Of a stretch of 64,000 nucleotides of DNA, positions 40,639 to 53,715 are shown piece by piece (within the stretch, counting starts at the first letter, position 1; each line of letters opens with the position of its first letter). The position numbers and the translations under genes are program-made. The notes under the pieces were generated by a model. The model made no database searches and was not told where the DNA came from. It saw only the letters and a list, made by a program, of their open reading frames with translations. Source of the DNA: Argyresthia goedartella (Eukaryota; Arthropoda; Insecta; Lepidoptera; Argyresthiidae); NCBI GenBank assembly GCA_949825045.1, contig OX463829.1, positions 25,638,715-25,702,714 of the forward strand. The letters run 5' to 3'.

Positions 40639-43600
40639 TTATGATGAAGTCGAATTGCCTGATACTGAGTGTTTCAACTTAGAGTCGATGATGATTTCGT
40701 CGCCTGATCTAATGTTGTAAGAGTATAGCTGCTTTGTTGAGAATTTCATCTCTTCCGGACCCTGAAATATTACAAAATACCAGTTAAAACAAATAAACTC
40801 AAAAAATATAAATTGTATGGACTGCAATCTAGATACTGTAGCGCATGCGAGATTCGTTATGGAAATAAACACCGATTCGATTACCTGAGTGTCTCTCAAC
40901 TCCTGATCTACGTAGAACAGCCGCATTTTGGATGCTGGAAAGCCTGCAAGCCTTTCCAGACGTGTCTTAAGATCACCTACGGTTCTGAAAGGGTACAATA
41001 TTATTATTAGAATTGTGATTATAAATACAAAATAAGTAAGTAAATACCTAAGTAAGTAAGAATGCCCTGTGAGTCCTGTGATAAACAATAACCCTTCAGC
41101 CCTAGATTTTGAAGCATTTCGCCCGTCCGCTTCTGTCTACAATATACATAGTAGATATAGCAAGATTGAGAGATTCACATCCACGAGATTCAAAGACATC
41201 GTGGTGTTTCCAGTGCAGTACAAAGTTGTATCTAGCAGTATTACTTGCCGCTTATCTATACAGTATTGTTCTAAATTACCTGTATACATCGACCGTGCGA
41301 ACTTCGCTGCTATCGCCACAAGTAAAGGTTATCTGGACACGCTTCTCAGGCCTCAAGTCAACCGAGACCAAGGGATTGAGCTTGCCATGAACGCCAACCA
41401 ACTCAAAGTACCTGGAAGAGTTTGACAAATACTCTGAGCAAGTCGACAATAATAATGTTTACTTTAGTTTGCTGATAGCATTTGTAGAGTAGGTGACTGA
41501 ATTAGCATCGATTATATTAAACAACCTTTAAAAATAATACTAGGTAGGCATTTGGAACTAAAGTGAAGATCGTACATAATATAGATAGTTAATAGCTATT
41601 ATAGTATCTGTGCTAATAGTCACTTGAATTGTTTGTTACAAATGTGGTCAGTCATTTCACATTTGAGCTCGTCATGAACGCTTAGTTATGCAGGCTATCT
41701 TCTATTTGCAAGGTTATTCACGATTACTAAACTGTCAAAAAATGGGTCCCCCATAATAGTAACTTGTAATGAGCAGATCGGGTTAATCGGGACGTTTTTT
41801 CTTTCATTTGCGACCGTATGATTCATGGAAAAGTTATTCATAATCGTGTGTACTATCATTCCCCAAAATAAGGTCATCTAATTTAATTCACCCTGTGTAG
41901 TGTTTCCTCTAGATTAACCTAAAGCTGAGGTTTTATGAGTCAATAATATAAGTCGTACTTATTTCATGGTTAATTATTTAAATAAACTTGACGCTTTTGT
42001 CAAGTTTCTATACCGCCATTCAGTCTCTATTGAATAGATTTGCATTTAGTTTTAGCTATTTAGGTCGAAATAGTAATTTGCAAACATTTCCACCCACTTT
42101 CAATCCAATATGTAGACGAGACCTTCTATTTGATCATGATTTTGACAAGTAAGTTAATATATAGGCAATGTTACTAGATATATAGCTGCCGATGTATTAT
42201 GTTTTCGTCTTGCTTAATTTTGTCTGACTTGTTGAAAAGGTTTGTGAAGTGCAGCAAAAAACATACAGAAAACTAGATGATACGTGTATCTTTCGCTCCC
42301 ATGTAGACAGATTTTACTCGAAGAAAGTACTCAGTGGTGAGGTAGCCCAAGTTGTTACTGTCTACCACATTGGGTTACTACCTTATAATAGCCATTATTA
42401 GCTACATCTCAAATTTATTTATTTATTTAATATACAAGTACGATATACATAATAATAACAATAAAAAATAATAATTGGTAAGTCGATTTCACAGGTAGGG
42501 AATAACAAATTCGTAGAAAATATTAAATATTAAATTACATTAACCATTAAATTCAGTTCAAATTCAAAGAGTATTCAAATTGACCTGAACATCACTTCCA
42601 CAAATGACTAGCTCTCAGAATATCTTGGGAGCAAAGCGACTAGTTTACAAAATGACTATGTCGTCCCAAGGACTCAATGTTGTTCACTACTTATCTGTAC
42701 TATAATAATATCTCACCTATCAGGCCGGTCGGACTCCGGCTTGTCCATATAGTATCTGATGAAGGCGCGTTCAGCAGTCTCCCGTTCTTCAGCCGGGACT
42801 GCCCCTCCTCCGTTGAGGGTGTTCACGTAGGGAAGTCGAGCAAGCAGCAGCAGCCGCCGCTCGTGCTCGGTGGACTCCACCCGCTCCCAGAGCGGCCAGC
42901 CCTGGAATTACATTGGCTAGTATTCAATCGCACATCATAAAATATTTTTGATGTGCAGTTTAATATTTCCAAATTACAATTTGTAATTAGGAATCACATG
43001 AAAGGCCATTACCACATACTTTTAGTACACCATGAGTCCCTTCAAACAAATGCATTGATTTGATTTTATACCAACAACCGTATAACAACCTAATAATAAA
43101 TATAGAGCAATATATATATGTTAACGGTAATCTGTATAATCCGATATTATATACAATCCCTAGACAATTTATAGAATGCCTAAAACGTGTATTATTTATT
43201 TCATATTTTGCCTAGGTATTCTATACAGTCAGTACCGAAGGCGCAGCCGGCAATGTATGTAAAAGCGTAACATACTGCGGCAGCTAGGTGAAGGGTAAAA
43301 GTGGTGAGCGAAGCGAAGCCCCCTTTATCCTTCGTGTTAGGTTGAACATGTAAGAATAACAAAAAACACTTGAAACATAAACTTAAGAACACATAAAATA
43401 TTTTATCGACACACGTATCATAAACCCTCTTTACTGCGTACAAAAACCGTACGTTACGATCAGCATAATGTACTTGGTAAAAACTCATTTCTTATCTGAA
43501 AAATTACACATTATGACTATTATGTGTAATTTTTCTACATATTATGACATTCAAATTTCGGACGCCGACGCCCGCCTGCGTGCCTTTGAAACTTAGATAA

Positions 43601-46600
43601 AGGTAAGTACATGTTTTAAGTATTTTTTTGTTATTCTTACATGTTCAATCTAACACGAAAGATAAAGGTGGCTTCGCTTTGCTCACCTCCTTTACCCTTC
43701 ACCTAAGCTACCGCAGTGTTTTGCCCTGATATTTACTGTGCAAATCAGAACTTTACACATTGCCGGTCGCTACGTAGCTCTATACAATCCCTAGGAATTG
43801 TATACATTACCTAAGCAAAGTATGTAATGGACATCAATATTAATAATATTTCATACATCGCCTCGTTTTATATGCGTTGCCTAAGCATTGTATAGACTAT
43901 GTACCTGCATAATACAGATTACCGGTAACATATATAATACAAAATCAACAACCTCATATTTTAACCTTTGCCAAGGTGGAACATTGAACAAGTTTCCTTT
44001 TACAGAGTTGCGTGGCGGATCTTCAGCAAAAAGATAGGGCAAAAAGTTTTGTTTGACTTGAGCGATAAAACCACCGCACCTTTGTCCACTAAATACTTGA
44101 ATGCCATTTCCATGTTTATCAGTTATCGCAATATTCCGATCCTAAAATGTCGATATACGAAACGCTTTGTCCTTTGTTAATGCAACTGTCTTTGTCCAAC
44201 GAAGGCTGTTTTGCCATAAAGTGGCAGAGGGAAGGCTTAAACCTTTTGACTTTTCCTTTCGTACTTTAGCATCAGCTTATTTTGCATTCGGTACAAAGCC
44301 ACCCTTTTATTTAATCTTTAACTATAGTTGGAATACCGGTGGTTGGTCTCTTTCGTTCTATCTGGTACCAGGTTTAGCTGTTCCAAGCCATTAAGAGATT
44401 CCTATAAATATAGAGCCTAGTATAGCAATGAAAGGAAAATATGTAGGCTAATGCATGTCAACAGTAAGTTGACAACAAGTAAACCAAAGAAAACTCAACA
44501 TAATAAAAATACAACATAATGTTTGAATAATGTTTGTGGGAGTCCCCACCCTGCGACAGTCCATATCCTTATAATAGCTTCATAATTTCGTCATTGTACT
44601 AATACAATATTTCAGAAATCTTGTTAGATAAAAGTGTACAAAGGGGACCTTATATCTAACAAGAGATTTCTTCCAGCAAATCATGGTTGGACATTAGAAG
44701 CAGATCAAGCGGGGGACGTGTGTCGTGACTTTGCGTTGTTACAAAATCGTGATCGAAATTACTTGTAGGACACGAAAACATTAGTGACTGCGTCGTTAAT
44801 TGACACGACAATTTTTTTATTTACTTAATACTTTTAATTTCAGCTAACTTAAGAGTGTGAGACAAGGTATATGTCAATTTTATACCTGCCTTTTATTCAA
44901 ACACTGTATGTCACGAAACCGCAACGTTTTTACTCACGCCGCCGAGACCAGACACATAGGGTACGTACTTAAGTACTTCCCCTGCGTGCGCAGTGAACGA
45001 GTGGAAATAGAGGGCCCATTGCATGTAGTGGAGTGTAAAGCCATAAATAATGTGCAGAATTCCAGACCAGACAATATGTAGCAAGCGTGCAACATATCGA
45101 TCTATACAGTGCAGTACAGATGACCTATAGTCATATCTACTGCTAGACGTAGATGTACAAGACCGTGTTACCACAAAAAATATTAAACAGCGTTTATCCA
45201 TAAAACTGTGTTGAACAGTAGTTTATTTTCTTGAGGTAAGGCCCAGGTATTACTTAGTAGATTGTTTGATAGTTTGAGTCATTGTTGGTTTGATTTAGTT
45301 GGCTCTTTGTAGTTTCACAAGCCGAGGTCGACGCGGACAAGGCGAGGTAATTGTAAATAGACGTTATGTGTGAGGTATGTGTTAATGCAATCTCTTGCCT
45401 ATAGAATTTGGCATTGGTTAATAATGATAATGAATTTTAAAAAGCTTCAGGATGCTCTAGATTTTAATGTGGAGATAGGCGATTATTTTTCGGCTCTTTC
45501 ATATTATTCATATTCATTATTCACTATTTCATATGATTATGATATGATTCAGATTGGCACAATGTAGATTCATATCATACCTCTTTATTAAATAACAAGA
45601 GTCTATATTTTTCACGAAGAATACATGAAAATCTAATATATTATAAACCCTTACCATTTCGAAATATGGGACGGAACCTTTTTATTATTTCGCTCTTGTG
45701 TAGACTTGGGACATCACTGATGCCCCTAGTCTAAACGAGAACATTTGTCTTTGCCTTGCCGCAAACGCTATTTCAACGTGAGGGTTCAGGTCAATGCTTG
45801 ACCTAATAGCGGTCTAAGAATTGTCTAGGTCGCTAGATGTCGACTAGGAGACTAGCTTGGTAATTTACTGTCCTCCTTTGACGGTGTTCTGACCCTCCGG
45901 CCGTAGATATACACAATGAGTTAATATGATAGTATGAGTATACTCCTACTGACTGTAGAAGAGGTTGACCAGGTCAGGCTATTCATGGCATTCTTGGGCC
46001 AACATTGACATGGAATATGGGTTTTCCATTGGTCCATCAATGGTGACAGAACACGGCAGAACAATATAAACTGAAATATCGACATCGAAATTGTGCTTTT
46101 CTTTGCTTGTGTTCCTTTGAACCTTTGACATTGCGATTTAATGTCTTTATTATAGCTATGTTCAAACTGTTGCTTAGACAAAGAACCATCTTAACTACGA
46201 GTAATTAATGTCATTCGGTTGACGTAATTTCATTAATCGCTAGATGAATGGTGTTGCATTTTCTGTTTTCATTAGTAGAGCATCTTAATATAAAATATTT
46301 CTTCCTGTTAGTACTTAGTTCTCTATTGGAATGAAGATATATTATATTCAGTTGATGCTCTTCAGAAATTTTAGGGAGTAACATAACCCCATTTGATAGC
46401 TTTCTACAATTTTTTGTTATAGCTTAGTTAGATGGCTACCGGATGATGACAGTTTATTTATGTATTGATTTCCCGTTTACCTCGAAACATAGAAATTTAC
46501 GAGTATTTTCCCGTATCAGCAATTCATTGATAGCATCAAAATTAGTTTTGTTTTAAAAAAGATTTCCGTTGATATAATAATTCATTGCTACAAGACGAAG

Positions 46601-49600
46601 TAAGCGTGGGTTGCCTGTTATTTAGCACTCAAGTGGTATAATACAGTTCATCGATCGAACAAAATGTGAATCACACAATCTTTATTGCTGTTGGAAAAAT
46701 CCGACGGGTAACGCTCATATTGTTTTGTTCATCAGATGGACCAAGAGATCAGATTTCAACTCTGCGTCAAAAGATAATTAATTTAAGTCAGTCAGCGTTT
46801 CCAGAGTTTGACACGCTCTCCTTTCTTTATACTTTACTTTATTGCACATGCACATTATTGGACAATTACAAACAAAGTTGGTACACAAAGGCGTGCTTAT
46901 CTCTATGTATAGATTTCTTCCAGCAAACCCAAAACTCTCCTCTTGCTTTGTACTGATTTTGCTTATTTGAAGCTCGGTAGAGCCAGCTTATTTGCATAAG
47001 ATTGAAGATCTTTCTTTTTATCTCAAACAATGTGTGTGTATGTGTGTGGGCTCTCGTAATGGCCTTGACAATGACACGTGGCTTCACTCAACAGAACAAT
47101 CCATAATTTTATTCCATTCTACCCACGCTATTCGGGCATCTCCATTAGCGCAGCTAACAACCGATGACAGACGAAAAGTAGGCAAAGATTCTGTCGAATT
47201 GCTGCAGAGCATTACCGTGCCCATTGCGGCTTATTCCACAAATCCCTGCGAATATCCCCTACGAAGGGGATTTGTGGACTTTTTGATAATTGTTGTCCTT
47301 AAATCCCCTTCCTGCGCTTCAACGCCGACGCCGAACAAAGGGGACTGCTTTTCCATTTATTTTCAAGGTTTTATTTTTTAAGTCGCATTTAAATAACTAA
47401 TTAGATAATTAGTCTTTATTTTGATACACAGGTAGTTACTTAATCACCTCGTTGTAACAACGGAAGGGGATTTAAGGACAAAAATTGTCAAAAAGTCCAC
47501 AAATCCCCTTCGTAGGGGATTGTCGCAGGGGATTTGCGGAATAAGCCCCCATTGCGACTCATTTGTATTCAATAATTATTTAAACTAAATATAACAAAGA
47601 TAAACTAACTAGTACATGATTGATTACCTATAAGTTAATAACTTTATAATAATTGTTTGGTGGTAATACCCCGTGAGCCCCAGAGAAATTCTTTATCTTA
47701 GATAATTCTCAAAAACCATTTTAGCCAGTTTCGATAAAAGGAATTCTTAAAATTGTATCGCCTATATTTGATTCTCTGGTGAAATTTATAAATTTTATGT
47801 CCTCTTACCCCTGGTACTACCGGTGGTACCTCCTTCTGGTAGTACTAGGGGATTATTTTTTGCCCGTAGTACTACTATCATGACTGGTAGTACCACGGGA
47901 GATTTTGTATTACGCCTGGTGCTACTTATCAATTTAACATAGAAATATTACACACGTATTCGAAGTATGCTTATGCTAGAAAAATGTATGCCCTTATACT
48001 TTGTCCAATCTATTAATGGTCTTTTGACGTTTCCTTATTGCGTATATAATAAGCAATATTTTTCATTGCAAACGTCAAAAATGTGTAGGTTTTGAGCTGT
48101 CAAAATAGTAGTTTATGTGACTGCTACATAATGGAGGGCACTAATACTCGAGAGTGGGTTTATGAAACGAGCCGAAGGCGAGTTTCATAATAATATCACT
48201 CGAGAGTTTTAATGCCTAATTATGTACAGTTACATTCACTAGTTTATCTACACACATATAAGCAGAGTCAGAGTCAGTCATTTTTTTTATTGAATATAAA
48301 TAAATAAATTATCTTATTCAACGTCAAAATTATACTTACTTATAACTACAAGTCAATTTTTTTTATATAAAAAAAAGACTACACCGTTTCGGAAGGTGGG
48401 CCTCGGGGTTAAGAAGAAACGGCAAGAAACTCCCCCATACCTTTTTTTTTTAAAAGAGACTACAACAGGTACTGGTTTCGGTCTAAGGAAATTCGCCGGC
48501 GAGTGATAGACTTGATCCATCGCCCCTCGTCAAATTTCTGTGCGCTGAGATGGTATGGACCATGCAGTTTTGTCATCTAAGTATTCCTTAATTCTATAAT
48601 AGGACTTTATTATCAGCTTATTTTTAACATAGTTTTTGAACCTCTTTTCAGGAAGGATCAATGATTCCTGTGGTATCTTATTGTAGAAGCGAATACAGTG
48701 CCTCATGAATGATGTGCCTACTTTACTTAGTCTAAATAATGGTAGTGCTAACCTATTTTTATTTCTAGTGTTAATTGTATGGCTATCACCTACAATTATA
48801 AATAAAGCTATGTTTTTTCTTACATGCTTGATATTCTCGTATATATATTGACAGGTAACCGTAAGTATATTAATTTCTTTGAATTTTTCTCTTAATGATT
48901 CTCTAGCATCTAATTGATATATCGCCCTGATCGCCCTTTTTTGTAAGAAAAATATCGTATTTATATCTGCTGCTCTCCCCCAGAGCAATATTCCATAAGA
49001 CATAATACTGTGAAAATAACTAAAGTAAACCAATCTGGCAGTTTCAACATCTGTAAGATATCTGATTTGTCTGACCGCAAAAGCGGCTGAGCTAAGTCTT
49101 CGTGCGAGATTAGTTATGTGAGGACCCCATTGAAGTTTCGAATCTATAGTGATTCCGAGAGAGATTGTGTCTTCAACGAGGTCCAATCTTTCAGATCCTA
49201 TTCTATTCAGATGCTTTCAACCTGTCGTACATTAGGCAAACAAAATTTGATACATTTAGTCTTCTTTGAGTTTAATAACAGGTTGTTTACATTGAACCAA
49301 CTTAACACATGAGAGTGTACTATTTGCGTCGTCTAGAATTTCTTCTTGTCTTTTCACCTTGAAAATAAAAGATGTGTCATCAGCAAATAGAACAATCTGA
49401 GTCATTTTTTCCACCATATAAGGCAGGTCATTCATGTACACTAAGAAAAGGAACGGACCTAAGATAGAACCCTGGGGTACACCAATATTCATATGGGTTC
49501 CAGTGGTTCCAGGGTTTACTACCGGATTTGAAAAGTGGTATTAATCTGCTCATTTTCATGAGGTCAGGAAAAACTCCGTTTGCTATACAACTATTGAATG

Positions 49601-52600
49601 TGACTGCCATGTATGGTGCAATCACATCGATTACTGATTTAACCACGTTAGACGAAATGCCCCATAAATCTTCAGTCTTTTTCATGCTAAGAAGATTAAA
49701 TGTTTTAACTATAGTTATAGAGCCTATTGGCTTGAAGTTAAAGCCATCCTTGTTTTGGGGCACATTTTCAACCAAGTAATCTAAAGACTTTTCAGAAGAG
49801 GATGGTAGTGCTTCTGTTGTTATTATTGGTATGGTACTGAAGAACTTTTCAAATGCGTTAGCAACGTCCTCGTTTGATGAGAGTAATTGGTCGTTAACTT
49901 TTAAATTAAAACTAGATTCACTAGACCTAACCTTGCCTGTCTCTTTTTTAATAATGTTCCATGTAGTTTAAATTTTGTCGCCAGAAGCTTTTATTTTATT
50001 GTTAAGATGTAGGCACTTGGCTTTGTGGCAGTCTTTCCTAAAATTTTTAGAATATTTTTTGACAAAGACGTTAAACTCAGGACTGTGATCATAGGATTTT
50101 TGCTCATACAATTCATATAGTCTGGACCTGCTCTGTCTTAAATCCTCTGTTGCCCATTCAGAGAATTTTGATTTGTTGTCCGGTCTCACTTTTGTCAGAT
50201 TGAAAACCTTTTCAAATTCCGCAGATACAGATTTGAAGAAGCTGGAACATAATGTGTTCGGATCTTCACAGTAAGGTGTTAACGGTAGCCTTGACACTAG
50301 TCCACTACGAAATTTTTCCATTTTCTTCAAAGTTACTGGTCTACACAATACTTTAACGGGCTTTATAGCATTACTTTCTTCAAATACTACAATCTGACCA
50401 GTGTGGTCTGAACTTAATGCCTTAACTATTTGTTTATCGTGAATACTACATTCACAGAATACGTTATCTAGACAAGTAGCGGAGGTAGCCGTTATTCGTG
50501 TAGGCTCCAGAAAGACATTGCAAATATTGTAAGACTTAAATACTGCTAGGATCTAGTGCGAATAGAGCGGTTTGCGGTGTCTAGTAAATCTACGTTAAAG
50601 TCGCCGCAAACTATGACGCGTTTGGACTTGTTTCTGGATGCAAGTTGAAGAACTTGTTCCATCACTGATTCAAAGACTTCAAAATCTCCTTCGCCCCGCC
50701 TGTACACACTAACAATAGTATATTTTTCCATCTCAACACACGAGACTTCAGCATTCATTTCGCTAGAAAGACTAACAATATCCTTTCGTTCTTTACACTT
50801 AAAACCATCTTTTACTAAAATTAAGGAACCACCTCTAGTTTTAGTCTTTCTATTGAAACAGCTGATCACTTTATAATTTGGTATGCTGAACTGCACACTC
50901 TTGCAGCCAGTGTTCTGTCATACAAAGTATATCTATTCTTTCGCTTTCTAAAAACATTTCTTATTCTAGTTGCTTGCCAGAAAAGCCTTGTATATTTTGG
51001 TGCATTACCTTTAAGCCGTGCTTTTCTGTTGTCGGTTGCGGCAGTTTAAAGATACAATATTGCCTTGCCAGTAAGCTCTCTTTGATGTGTTCAGGAACCG
51101 CATGTTTGACCGGCATTGTGGCTCTGCAGTTGTTTAGCTTGTTCTGTAGTACCAACTTCATGCAGGCAGGCGTTGGCGTTCGAAATTTGAATGTCAGTAC
51201 CAACTTCACAGACAAACTAGGGGCGGCACGCAGTCGGGCGTCGGCGTTCGAAATTTGAACGTCATAATATGTAGAAAAACTACACATTATGGTCATAATG
51301 TGTAATTTTTCAGATAAGAAATGAGTTTTTACCAAGTAGTTTAACATTATGCTGATCGTAACGTGCGGTTTTTGTACGCAGTAAAGAGGGTTTATGATAC
51401 GTGTGTCGATAAAGCCATTTATAGAGTGGACAAAGTATAAAAGCGTTTAGGCGCATAACGGGGACTTCTCGAAAAGGGGACTGCACAATATGGGGACGGG
51501 TACATTTCGCTACAAAAGTGAATGTTTCAAAATGATACCTACCTACCTGTCATCAATTTTGACAGATGTCGCTAATTTTGATGACACGTGTTAAAAATAG
51601 TGACATCTGTCAATAATAATGTCGCCTGTCAAAATATGTGACAGCGGTCTAAATTTCACGAAAATGATTATGGGAAGTTGTGTCTCTGCAACCCCATCTA
51701 GGAAAAGACATGTTATTATATCTTGCCTGGCTATGCTGTGCCTCTCGTTTCTAGAATAAGCATGCCTCAAATGCCACGTTTTAAAATATTTATATGTTAT
51801 ATTGATAAGTAGCACCAGGGGGTAATGTAATCTCTTATCTCGTTTTTTCTAGAATTAAGCATACTTCGAATACTCTTTCTTATATTTATATGTTATATTA
51901 ATAAGTACTACTCCCTTGGTACTACCACACAGGATAGTATACACTACGGGCAAAAAATAATACCCTTGGTTCTACCAGTAGTAATACCGGTAGTACCATG
52001 GGTAAGAAGTGTTTATGCATGTTGCATACAAGACACGATCTGACTTTTGCTTTCAATGAAAACCAAACAGAACCAGCAAGGTTATCGTCGACGAGATGAA
52101 ACAAATAGCAAACCGCAAGGTCGAATCCCGTTTCGTCCGACCCATTCGCCCCTCGTCGGCTGATGTGTTGAAATTTCGCGTGCCGGGAGCTCGTGGGCCG
52201 TGGCTACTGGCTACGTTTCTACGTTACGCAAGAGCCAGGCGTCAAGTAGGTCGCGACTAAATGCGGAAGACCTTCACCCGCATTACATCGATAGGTAATT
52301 CTCCCGAGGGACGTCAGACGGCCGAATTACAAAGACGAGAATAGTGACGGTTTTGGGAGCTTCAACGGATAAATGCAACTTGGGAGAATATCAGATGTGA
52401 ACGTTCGATTTTGGCTAGAGCTGAATCTGGCAGTTGAAAGTTGTTGCTATGAACCTAAACGTGACTTACCTGAACTCTTAAGCTTTTTAGTGAAGGGAAT
52501 TGTGCTATCCTGTCGACTTCGTCCCATGTTTTCAAGCCAGTATTGTTCAGGTTCAAGAATCGTAGACGTCTGAAATAAAAACGCCACGCTCAGTAAAGAA

Positions 52601-53703
52601 CCTGAGTAGCCTATCAAAACACACAATCAGTTGTTATTAATTTCTGATGTATCTTAGGTTCAATTAGGTCAATTATCTTAAATAATTACTTCCTTACCGC
52701 AGTGATAGGCCCTGAAGGTCGCTTGAAATTTAATCGCATAAAATACTTCTAAAAATATGCGAAGGTCAATATGATACTCACGGGAACGCATCGTGGCTCT
52801 TCTTATTTCCGTTCTTGTCGCCGCATTTCTCGCAAGGGTCTGGCTCCAGGGTCGTCACGGGACAATCGTTCACCATCAGTGTTTCCAGGTTAGGAAATGC
52901 GTATCCAAGTTTACATATCTCCCGCCATCTACTGACTGGGTTGCCAGAGAAGTGAAGTTTCTTCACCTGCTGATGAGTTGGTTCGGATGAGTCAGGGATG
53001 AAAAGACGGGAGCATTCCTCGCACGGATCCTTTTTCTCGACATCTTTGCCACTTAAGTCCACGTAAGAGTAATCGTTGAGGCTCAAATGTAGCTCTTCAA
53101 GAGCCGGCAGAGATTTGAGTAGCGAGTGGATTTCAGGCCAACCGATGAATGTTGAATTCAGGACGAGGTTGCTGAGACTGTCCCACTTAGGTGAAAGTGC
53201 CTGAGCAGCCTGGATTTGTGACGACAGCCGGTTGAAGGAGAGATTCAGGAAGCGAATACGCGGAGTCTGCTCCAATACCGCAAACACCTGTAGATTATAA
53301 CCATAATCACATATTTGTTCCAAGTTTACGTAAGCGATAGAGATTGTCAAAGCTAAAACCAATAATTTCGCTGTTCTTGCTACCTTTAATTATGGGAATA
53401 GTTGCAAATTACGTCAATTTCACAGAAATTGTACGGTTTTTGCCGAAAGTACTTTACCTCTTTCCAATCAGTAAGTTTGTTGTTCGCGAGGTCCAATTCG
53501 ACGACGTCGGCACACTTGTCGGCGAGGCCGCAGGCCTCCCCTGCACAGTCGATGTCACAGTCATTGAGCACCAGCAGAGTTGGCACACTGAGCCTTGGTG
53601 ACCTTTTGGGGACGAAGATGGCGACTGGCAAATCGTCTATGGGCGGGTTCACTTCTCCTTTTGACCCGTATTTACGCTCTAGAGCTTCTAGTAGCGACGG
53701 CAT
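40639..53703 (-). CDS. TBCEL: Tubulin-specific chaperone cofactor E-like (TBCEL), 7 exons
   Basis: Exons (minus): 53703-53458, 53287-52782, 52569-52470, 42901-42717, 41411-41280, 40984-40885, 40761-40639. All introns are GT-AG and phases join without error to 463 codons. N-terminus [17 protein letters not shown], then [15 protein letters not shown]. Leucine-rich repeats follow ([62 protein letters not shown]), then [27 protein letters not shown], and a C-terminal ubiquitin-like domain ([40 protein letters not shown]). There is no CAP-Gly domain, which separates TBCEL from TBCE. The family destabilises tubulin dimers; the fly orthologue mulet acts in sperm individualisation (family knowledge). 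Intron 3 is 9.6 kb and full of nested repeats. The second Cys-rich insert ([20 protein letters not shown]) is not in the vertebrate protein as I know it. Confidence 0.93.
42902..43200. other. TBCEL intron 3, first part
   Basis: A+T-rich intron sequence directly after exon 4's acceptor. Nothing recognised. Confidence 0.5.
43225..43790. mobile_element. Foldback element G with ~120-150-bp arms, containing module A of F
   Basis: The arms at about 43235-43385 and 43605-43770 are inverted copies sharing (t)tcttacatgttcaa(c/t)cta, acacgaa(a/g)gataaagg, cttcgct(t/t)gctcacc, ctttacccttcacct and gccggcaatg/cattgccgg at the outer edge. Between them, 43405-43600 is family F module A (tatcgacacacgtatcataa to cgccgacgcccgcctgcgtg). 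A single arm of the same element lies at 61735-61862. Confidence 0.8.
43791..47219. other. TBCEL intron 3, middle; LINE tail fragment only
   Basis: No coding domain recognised among the short ORFs. At about 46815-46930 a segment with tactttattgcac and ggcgtgcttatctctat matches the LINE 3' tail at 3758-3874 in the same orientation. Confidence 0.45.
47228..47547. mobile_element. 320-bp MITE with ~85-bp inverted repeats and 8-bp target duplication
   Basis: The ends ggcttattcc(a/g)caaatccc and their inverse continue for about 85 bases, including tacgaaggggatttgtggac and gtccttaaatccccttcc, with few mismatches. Direct repeats cccattgc flank it exactly (47220-47227, 47548-47555). Each arm also holds an internal small palindrome (atcccctacgaaggggat). 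No coding capacity. An 8-bp duplication points to a hAT-type transposase as mobiliser (inference). Confidence 0.93.
47800..48010. repeat. Left arm of a large inverted repeat (~200 bp)
   Basis: Contains several ggtagtacta/tactaccagt-type words, gggcaaaaaataatcccct in reverse, and cgaagtatgcttatgctaga. The right arm at about 51770-52010 has the same series inverted (tagaa(t)taagcatacttcga, taagtactactccc, gggcaaaaaataataccctt, taccggtagtaccatgggta). Confidence 0.75.
48118..48263 (-). repeat. Foldback family F, copy 4, module B
   Basis: Minus-strand order: tgtgtgtagataaactagtg, the ctcgag-flanked palindrome, then cacataaactactatt at 48118. Its partner, module A, lies beyond the LINE at 51072-51425. 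The GCTTA at 48259-48263 is one copy of the LINE's target duplication. Confidence 0.88.
48264..51071 (-). pseudogene. Non-LTR retrotransposon (EN-RT), inserted in family F
   Basis: From its 5' side (51071, minus): a short leader, then the endonuclease [64 protein letters not shown] linker follows ([19 protein letters not shown]). RT blocks: [37 protein letters not shown] and [10 protein letters not shown] sequence between the first two is missing near 49510. The C-terminal region is [19 protein letters not shown] and [11 protein letters not shown], with a stop at 48530. The 3' tail ends in TGACTC units. GCTTA flanks both ends (48259-48263, 51072-51076). Stops in the EN and the internal deletion inactivate it. 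The domain order fits a CR1/Daphne-like LINE. Confidence 0.9.
51072..51425 (-). repeat. Foldback family F, copy 4, module A
   Basis: Minus order: acacacgtatcataaaccct, cgcacgttacgatcagcat, a hairpin at about 51268-51310 (acattatggtcataatgtgt centre), a doubled ttcaaatttcgaacgcc block, and gaacacatcaaagagagctt at the LINE junction. Confidence 0.88.
51770..52015. repeat. Right arm of the large inverted repeat
   Basis: The inverse of 47800-48010; also shares attggacaaagtata-type words just inside each arm (about 48000 and 51430). It encloses family F copy 4 and its LINE. Confidence 0.7.
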
Positions 53704-53715
53704 AACGACGCTCAG

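Noticed and set aside
44857..45201. Overlapping ORFs at 44.9-45.2 kb on both strands
   Set aside because: No domain, no splice context; in the middle of TBCEL intron 3.
52105..52140. ggtcgaatccc, resembling a tRNA B box
   Set aside because: No A box or cloverleaf could be fitted around it.
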